From positions 290,001 through 354,000 of the forward strand of contig CAJHZI010000424.1 of the NCBI GenBank assembly GCA_905160935.1: a DNA stretch of 64,000 bases. Direction: 5' to 3'. Of this stretch, positions 36,235 to 46,200 are shown piece after piece (the first letter of the stretch is position 1; each line of letters begins with the position of its first letter). The stretch is from Enchytraeus crypticus. Taxonomy: Eukaryota; Annelida; Clitellata; Enchytraeida; Enchytraeidae. The notes under the pieces were generated by a model. That model was given only the letters and a program-made list of their open reading frames with translations, had not been told where the DNA came from and ran no database searches. Both the position numbers and the translations under genes were made by a program.

Positions 36235-39200
36235 CAGAGAGAGACAGAGAGAGTGAGAGAGAGAGAGAAAGAGTGAAACTGATAAAAATATTTTGACCTG
36301 TTTAACTAGTATATCACTCACTATATGTTAATTATTAATGTTTTTCTTATTTTCAAGGCTTACTATCCAACTGCAAATAACTTGACAATTTCAAAGGGAG
36401 ACTATCTGGTGAGTCAAGCCAACTATCTTATAGCTTTTGTTTATAAATCAAGAAATTTTGCTAAGTTAATACCATTCTCGTCATGTACAAGCCACACACT
36501 TAATTTCCATTTTACTCTCTTCCAAATGAAGTCTTTAAAGTAACATCGATATCTACTATGTTTTATATAATCTTCAACGCTATTTAATCTACCAGAAATC
36601 GCTATTTTAGCCTCTATGAATTAATGACTTCGTTGAATACACACAAATTTGCAGACTTACAAAAATCTTAATTTAGGCTATTAGCTTTAGTTAATCTGGT
36701 TTCTGGGGTGGTTTTCAGTTGCGTTTCTCAGTTTTGTTCTAGCCCACCTCCTTGTGCACACTATAAATTCGCGGTCTATTATTCTGTAGTCCGGATACAG
36801 CACTAGTAATATAAGAACACAATGTTGATAATGAATATGGCAGTGCTCATAGGATATAGATACATGACCCTGCAGGGGTCCAAGGTACATATTTAAACAA
36901 ACACATGCAATCAAGCTCTGGCATAAACACTGCGTCTGTCAATGGAATTTAATTATAAATTGTAAATGCCAATAACTTTCTAAACTACGCCAAAACTATT
37001 AAAATAAAGATTCTGAATGATTTCATTCTATCATTAATAGTACCTTGTATAGTGGGATCTTTTCGAAACCCGTACCGTTTTCAGTTTTTGTATTTAAAGT
37101 TTCCTTTCAAAATCGCACGAGAGTTAAATTAGTTATGTGACATGTATATCATTTTTTTATCTGTAAAATATTTCTATGTATTTATATAAATATTTATTAA
37201 ATTTTATATTAAATTATATTATTTTTTAATTTAATACATATTTTTAATAATTTTTATTTTGTATTTTTGTGTGTATTTAATTTGATGTATTTACTTCTCT
37301 GAAATAATCTCTGCATATAATCTCTGCGTGTCTCTGTATTTTATCTCTACATTTCTATTGGTCAGGTGACGCGGTGTACCTACGATACGTCAACAATTAG
37401 TCGTCGGTTAAAAATCGGGTAAGAAATTTTAACTAGAAACTAATTTAATCATATTCCTGAGCAGCTTTCCTCTGATAAGAGTTTTTATAAGTAGTTGCAT
37501 AATGCTATGTGGCTATATCACTATGGTTATGGTTATGTCACTTTTGTGACTTATGTCACTATGGTTGTGATTGTGTTACTATGATTATAGTTATGTCACT
37601 ATGGTTATGGATATTTCACTATGGTTACGGTTATGTCGCTATGGTTATTGTTATATATTCGCCATTTTATTTCGCCACTTGGGCAAAGAACACACATTGC
37701 ATAGTGAAACAAAATCAAAATCAAAGAAACAAAATGCAAATACACAGTGAAAAGAAAATTGAAGCAAATAAACAAAACTAATAAACGAAAAATATGATGT
37801 GCACATCAGGCTTTCTCTATATCATTATGAAGATATATTCAACCTCACAATTTTTCAAAATGAGCGTTTAATGTATTTCTATAGTTATTCTCAAACAAAA
37901 TCGTATCAGTTTTAAACATATTTGGTAATCTGCATATATCATTCATTACTAGATACTTACTCAGCGTCCTTAACATGTTTTCTGATCCTGAAATAGATTC
38001 TAAGAACGACATTACCTTTAAAGCATACAGTTGTAGCATTAGTTTGTATCCCATAGATCTATACAGTTAGCATTATTTTATGGTTATATCGCTCTGGTTA
38101 TCGTGACAATCATTGTCAATATGGTTATTTTTTTTTGCAAAATCACCATATATCGTTATGGGTGGATGGGTTAGTGAACGAGCCCTACAATCTACTGTTA
38201 AAAGTAGAGATGGGAATCGAACCGAACCCGAACCGAATCCTAAAATCTAGAATTTTGACCGAACCGAACTCGAACCCAGACTCTGATCGAACCCGAACCG
38301 AACCCGAACCCAGACTCTAGCCGAACCGAACCGAACCCGAACCCAGACTCTGGCCGAACCCTAACCGAACCCAGACTTCGTCCAAACCGACCTGAACCAA
38401 ACTCTTGTAGTTCCTTTCTTCTTCACCAGCCTGACATTAAATAAAGATAGTAAGAACAATATATATATATTTATATATAAATATATATTAGTTTTTGCAT
38501 TTACATGTCTTACAGTATCTAACAGCATATATTCAGGCAAGGCTTGTTCCGACACAAATTTTAAAATTGTAGCGGTATAAAGGAATGGTAGCGGGAAGCG
38601 AGACGGGCCTACAGAAGATAATGGATAGTCTGAATGATACGGCATTGAAATATGAAATGAAGATTAACATCAAAGAGACAAAAGTGATGAGAGTATCCAA
38701 TAAAAATATGAAAATGCTTGACTCAATCTAGGAGGATTTGTTCTTGTTAAATTCAAATTATGAATTTTTTCTAATTTTTGTGTGCTACTTTAATATTTTT
38801 GCAGCCAGATTTATAAATAATTATATATAACATTCTATATGTGTTAAGGCTTTCTGGAGTAAAAACATTGCACCATGGCAATACAATAATTTCATTACTA
38901 TTTTCGTAACTTCACAATTGATCTGAGAGTTTAAAATTTGAAACCCTAAGGTAAATTATGAAGCTTATTACTGGTCAGTAGATAGCAAACGATGTATATT
39001 ATGATCATTTTTCTATAAAAGTACACGTGTTTACTAAATCATCTTTATTTGACATTTTTGTGTTACTAAATTGCACTTTGTCTCTGAAATATTGGATCAA
39101 ATTTTAGCCAAGACATTTCTACTTAATTATAAACGTATCTAATATATAGACCTATAGTGACAATAAAAATTTAAAAAATGAAGAAGCATTCTATTTGCTC

Positions 39201-40210
39201 GTTATAATCAAGGAAAATATTTCAGATACAATAATAAAGCTAATTATCTATATTATGAACATTTGTTGGTCAACTAGCAATATTTTAAGAAATGTACAGG
39301 AATAAATACCACTTCTCTCTTTTTTTCATTGTCATATTTTTACCCAGGTGAAAAAATGTGGCAGCTATTATGACTTAATTAATTTTTAAGCATATTTACC
39401 ATAAACATGTCTGTCATAAAACCATTTCGAACTGGAATCGAACTCTTGCGAGTTGGAAAGCAAGCCGAACCCGAACCCTTGTTAGAACCGAACCCGAACC
39501 GAACTTTCATTTCAACGAGCCGAATCGAACCGAACTCTCAAATTGTCAACTGCTAACCGAACCCGAACCGAACTTTCGTTTTCAACGAACCGAACCGAAC
39601 CCGAACTCTGGAAATTCATAAAATTCCCATCTCTAGTTAAAAGTTCTTATGGAAATATTTTAGAAAATGTCTAATTTGAAAATTATTCCATTTCATCGAA
39701 ATATTCCAGTTTTTTTCATTTGATTCAATCTATATTTATGAATTGCTTTATTATCAATTGATTCAACCAAGTTCTAACTTCTACATAGTCATGAACGACG
39801 GAACCACTGTTGTGTTGTTTATGTTGTAGAATGAGAGCTGAAGACGAGATGTGTAACCTCTATATGCTGTACAGAACTAATTCTACAGATGGCGCAGGTT
39901 ACTACTCCTGCAAGGGCAACAACAACGCCAAGCTGCTGGACAACATTCCACAAGACTCTGACAAGCCTCCACCTGTCAATCGACTTCTGGAGCAAACAGG
40001 CGGAGAGAACAGGCCTCTGCAGCGGTCCAGCGCTCCCTCAAACGATCAGTATGTCGGTAAGTGGGGACTCAGTTATGCTGCGCGTCAATTGAACGAAGTA
40101 AAGCCACGTTGCAGCGGTTAGTAAATTGTGGACGAAAACGTTGGAAGCCCCCGTGTTGACAGTTTTGAATGTAAATAATCCTCGGGGTGTTGGAGGTTAT
40201 TCTTATATAT

Positions 40211-40251
<41 letters not shown>

Positions 40252-43200
40252 TATATCCTCTGCGGAGGCCCAGCGGTCCCTCAAACGATCTCGGTAAGTA
40301 TCTAAACAAACAAACCTCAAACGATGTCGGTAAGTATCTAAACAGCATTATGGCAATATTATTATGTAGCATTAATAATACTAAGTAATGCCATGAGAAG
40401 GAGAGAAATATGCTTTATTTCATTACATTTCAACTCGACAACAGAACCGTTACCAACAGCAAACGAAGGCGTTCATGCAAACAGTGAAAAATCAGTGTAA
40501 CCAAAAATACAAAGGTAAATATTACGAGTACATGTGCCATCAGCGAATGCACACAGTATTTTTTCTAGCTGAACACCATTCCATACTTGCATTATATTAT
40601 AATAAAAGTAACACGGTTAAAGATGTACTGTAAACCATGTAAAAGTAAGCAACTTCGGGTTGAGGTTAGTACTTGGATGGGCGACAACCTTGGAAGACAG
40701 TGTGTTGATAGGATTGAATAGAAAGCCCAGGATGTTGGATCGTTACTCTTAATACGATTCGACCAAGGCACTACGCTTCTTTATTCATTTCATATAGGCA
40801 ACTATTACTAGTAATGTTAAACTTGAAATGAGTCGAGCTTTAAACTAATTGATTAATTATTTTAATTAAGTAATTACGGGAGGAAAGCACGAAACAAGTT
40901 ACAAAAATGTCGGCAAAGTAAGCAAGGAAACTATAATATACCTGCGTCGGTCAAGTGCGTAGCTAAAAGGAAAAATAAAAGAGTAATAGATTTTATTTTA
41001 TTTTATAGATTTTTTATTTATGATACGTTTAGCGACACATTTATAGCTACATATTTTTCGTTTATTTTATAGCGACACATTTCGTTAATTGACAAGTCAC
41101 TGCATTGCAATTGAAATAAAAGAAAAAAACTGGCGAGAATAGATTTATTTATTTGTTGATTTGATTCAGACTCTCAACGAGTATTCAGACCGTCATTGCA
41201 GCGGAGTTCCAATAGAAATCCATCAAATGGTTATTACCCCAGTATTCGTGGTTCAGGACGTCTCGGGGAAAACCCGGAAACATACCCAAACTATCCGGAA
41301 AGACGCTACAATTCGGATTTATTATCAAATCGAAGGCCGGGATTCAGACCAGAAGAAGACAGGCTGCCGAATTCGGTAGATACATCGGTTAGGCGAGGCT
41401 ACAAGCAGACCGAGATGAAGGCAGGCGGGAGATTTAATTCTGGGTATAACTCAGAGGATCCCGTGAACAGCGACTACTACGAGAGTGTGTCCAACGAGAG
41501 GTCCAGGCATCGAGGAGTCGCGGTAGCTTCTGGAAAATCCGAAGATTCTGGAAAGATAAGTGTGATCTCTACCAAACAGCCTCAGCTCTCGGTTGGACAT
41601 GAGAATCCTTCAACGACAAAGATCAGTGGCGCACAGAAGATTGAGTTAAAAACAACGTCGAAGATTTCTGGTTGGTAAATCTTAATAATTCCTACCTACA
41701 ATTTAAGGAAAAATTTCAGTGGTCAAATGGTCTGCAAATAGTCTAGAAGGAATTACTTGTTATGTAATTGGCGAGTCTTAAATAGTTCACATGTTGTGTC
41801 TTACATTAAATAGTTACACCTGGGTGTGTCACATTAAATAGTTGCACTTGTTGTGTCTCACTGTTGTGTCTGACATTAAATAGTTACACCTGGGTGTCTC
41901 ACATTAAATAGATGCACCTGTTGTGTCTCACATTAAATAGTTACACCTGTTGTGTCTCACATTAAATAGTTACACCTGTTCTGTCTCACATAAAATAGTT
42001 ACACCTGTTGTGTCTCACGTTAAATAGTTACACCTGTTGTGTCTCACATTAAATAGTTACACTTGTTGTGTCTCACATTAAATAGTTACACCTGTTGTGT
42101 CTCACATTAAATAGTTACACTTGTTGTGTCTCACATTAAATAGTTACACTTGTTGTGTCTCACATTAAATAGTTACACCTGTTGTGTGTCACAATAAATA
42201 GTTACACTTGTTGTCGCTCGCAGCAGCACGTGATCGATTGATCCTTTATTATTCGTTTAGTAATATATTGTGGAATTTGAGATAAAATGACCCTTGTCAG
42301 TACACATCATTTTAATGATTTATTGAAATTTATTTATTATATGAATTAGTAATAATTAACTGATTGAATAATAATTGAACTAGAATGAAAAGGAACACAT
42401 TGCATAATATCGTAATATGAATGTGATGTCACGCAATAAAAAAAATTTCCGATATGGTATTTCGATACATATAATCTGATACTAAAAAAGGTATTTTAGA
42501 ATTATATGAGAGAAATATGATTCTTTTTATTTTAGTGTTAAAAAACACGTGTACATGTGACACATGCAATAGACCTTCAAACAAGGTACATTGGCATAAG
42601 ATGTATTGGCATCTAGTTGGCCACTTTAAAGTTTTTACATACAAATTCAATAAATAAATTAATATAATATAAAATGGTTAATAAAATATAAAATGTTTAC
42701 AAAAAATAATCTATAACTCCTGTGTCACATGTGTTTTGAATTATATCCATGCAGAGCCTGTTTCCAGCCCAGGAAGTTCCCATCCTGTCACATCCACTTC
42801 ACCTCCACATCCCGTCACTGATGGAGAGGCGAGTGAATCCTCAGAGACTCTGAGTGACTTCAGCTCTTCCTTCATCATCATGTCCATCCTCGTGGTGCCC
42901 CTTCTCGTCATCCTCTGCGTCACCATCGTTCTCAGGATCAGAAGAAGTGGTAAGAAGTGGAAGATTATACCTCTGACTATTAGTCCTTATGCAACTGGTG
43001 TCAGCTAAAGGAAGCCATTAAAATAGGTGCAAAAGAAGTTTATGGCTTTCTTAAAGCAAATACAGCTAAAAAACCTTGGATCACAAACGAGATGCTTGAC
43101 AAACTGGATGAAAGGAGGAAATGGAAAAGTATTGACACCAGTCATGGCCGAAGGATATATAGATGCTTAAACAGTGAACAGGATAGTTTTCTCAGGGATT

Positions 43201-46200
43201 GGCGCCCCCCGCCCGGTAAATTTCAGTCAAAGCTGAGGAAGGCATAGGGGGCCCACCTCGTCAAAAAGCATATCCTCCAAGAAATAAAGGCATATCACGA
43301 CAAAAATGAACGCCCCCAGTCCCGTGCACCCCTTAAATGGGGAGGGGGTGGTAAGAATTCCACGGCCAGACGGCACCTTGTGTGTCCCACAGATATACCA
43401 AGAGGACATTCCATGCGCCCTAAAAGGATAAGTGTGGGCACATGGAATGTGAGAACTATGAGTGAAAGGGGAAAGTTAGAAAATGTAAAGAGGGAAATGG
43501 AGAAAGGGAAAAAATGTCCTAGGGATGAGTGAAGTAAGGTGGCTGGGAACTGGAGATTTTATAAGTGATGGGTACAGGGCTATATACACAGCAGGAGATA
43601 AAAGGGAGAAGGGTGTGGCTATGATATTGGATAGAAATTTAAGTGAACGAGTAACAAAGGTTCTTCAGTGCAGTGACAGACTGATGTTAGTGCGGATCAA
43701 AGCAGATCCAGTAGATTTGGTGTTTATCCTAATCTACATGCCTACATCAGCCTCAGAGGATGAGGAAATTGAAGCGATGTACGAAAAAATAGAAAGTGAT
43801 TAAAGGAGAAAAAGCCACAGATTAGTTGATAGTTATGGGGGATTGGAACGCGGTGGTGAGTGAAGGGAGAGATGTAAATGAAGTTGGGGAATATGGTCTA
43901 GGAAAAAGAAATGAGAGAGGACAGAAATTGGTTGACTTTTGCAATAGAATGAGATTAGTGGTGTCCAACACTTGGTTCAAGCATGAGAAGAGAAGGCGTT
44001 ACACATGGAAGAAACCAGGAAGCACCGGAAACGAGGGAAGATACCAGTTGGACTTTATTCTGTTAAAGCAACGGTACAGCAATAGTGTGAAGAATTCAAG
44101 GGCCTATCCAGGAGCATTAATTCAGACCACAATCTAGTAATGGCAAAAATAAGGCTCCAGTTGAAGAAAATACTTAAGAAGAGAAGCAGTAAGAGATGGA
44201 ATTTGAAAATTGGAATGCGGGTTCTTTGCGAAAGAAGCTTAGAATACGGAAATGACGTTTTTGTATGCTTTTTAGACTTCGAGAAGGCCTTTGACAGGAT
44301 TGATAGGATAACGATGATGAATATCTTAAAAAGAATAGGAATTGACCGGAGAGATAGAAGACTAATTTTGACATTGTACATGAATCAAAGAGCACTAGCC
44401 AAAATTCAACAAGAATACTCAGAAGAAGGTGAAATAGGACGTGGAGTAAGACAAGGTTGCAGCATTTCGCCGCTGCTGTTTAACATTTACGCTGAGGCAA
44501 TGATGGAGGAAGCCATGGAAGACTTGGAAGAAGGAATAAAAGTAGGTGGGAATTTGTTACAAGATGTACGATTTGCAGATGACCAAGGAATGGTAGCGAG
44601 CAGCGAGATTGGATTTCAGAAGACAATGTATAGGCTGAATGATACGGCCCTAAGATATGGCATGAAGATTAATATAAAAAAGACCAAGGTTATGAGAGTG
44701 TCCAATAATAAAGGTGAAGTTAATATCACAATAAATGGTACGAAATTGGAACAGGTAAGGAGTTTCAAATATTTGTGTCATACTATAACCGATGATGAGA
44801 AATGTGAGACGGAAATATGCAGTAGGTTTGCACAAGCAAAAGCGGTCTTTGGTAGTAAAAAAGAACTATTAACGAAAAGTCTAAAGAAAGACACAAAGAT
44901 AAAGATAGTGAAAACTTTGGTTTGGACCACGCTATTGTATGGATGTGAAACATGGACCTTAAGGAAGGAAGATATTAGGAAACTGGAGGCATTGGAAATG
45001 TGGCTTTGGAGAGGATTACCTGGACTCGAAAGGTTACAAATGAGGAAATCCTGGAGAGAGTTGGCACAGACAGACAGTTGATAAATGTATTAAGAAATAT
45101 GAAGAAGAGATGGATAGAACACATTCTAAGGGGGGATGGTCTATTAAAAGAGGTCATAGAAGGTAGAATTGAAGGAAAAAGAGGCAGGGGCAGGCCGAGA
45201 TTAGGTATGTTAGATGATTTAAAGACCCACTCATATGTGGAAATGAAGAGGAAGGCGGAAGACAGAGAGGAGGGGAGGCGTTATGTACCATGGACCTGCC
45301 AGTAGGCAGTGCACTAAGAGAGAGAAAGAGATGCTACTGGATGATATCAAGGATAATACTGTATTCGTTTATTATATGAAATCTGACAAACCGCAGAAAA
45401 CTTACAAACTTACAAACGTAGAATAAATTGATAATAGAAAGTTCAATAGTAACAAAAATTCTACGATAAAAGCCTAATAAGGGTCTTCGGTAAAAGTCTA
45501 TATATAACATTCTAATTATGAAGAGCTTATCCATCAAAGGAGAACGTTTAGATTGTAATGCAAGGAGAAATGTTCCTGGAAAAACAACTTTTGTAATCTG
45601 CTCTCTCGCTTAAATATAATTATTGTGTAGATGTTTGCCATTTCTATTTATATGTTTATTGTATTTATATGTTTATTTGACATAAATGAAAATTTGTATT
45701 TTCAAATAGAATAACATAATAACTGGCATAGTAAATCAGTTATCAGACGTCCTGATAATTCAAATATTCAGAGCTTTGATCGTCTGATTTCATATTTCGT
45801 CAGATTTTTAGGCCTGTGTGCTCACAGGCCAACAGATGACGTGATAAGAGGGGCCATAGTTCACTAAAAAGAGTATTTGTAATAGAAAGAGTGTTAAGGA
45901 ACTTTATGTTAACTTTATGTTACATAATTTATGTTATTTTAGTTTGATATCCGGATTCATACTCTATGAACGCTGCATTCCTCTTTGTTGTTTAATTATA
46001 TCAGGTAAGATTCGCTGGCTGCTGATGAACAGGCGGCACGGTTCAGGGCCGGTTTCATCGATCGTAGGAGGCCTGATAGCCGGCAGTCAGCCGGGTCAGA
46101 AGAAGCGACGACACCACGGCGTGGACAAGGGCCTAGGGAGGCTACTGGGACCTGGAAATGGGAAGAAGGAAGAGCTGGAGTATCTGCAGAATGGCGAACA

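Noticed and set aside
39830-40121. Reading PHM exon 12 on to the stop at 40121
   Set aside because: The extra codons after 40056 run into intron and 5S-derived SINE; the GTAAGT donor at 40057 and the phase of exon 13 give a better model.
40630-40720. Functional 5S rRNA gene
   Set aside because: The 5' third is missing and the 3' end does not match or end in a T-run terminator; fits a 5S-derived SINE.
43010-45330. Complete, active RTE element
   Set aside because: The RT N-terminus and connector are deleted and endonuclease and C-terminal frames are broken, though FADDQ is intact.
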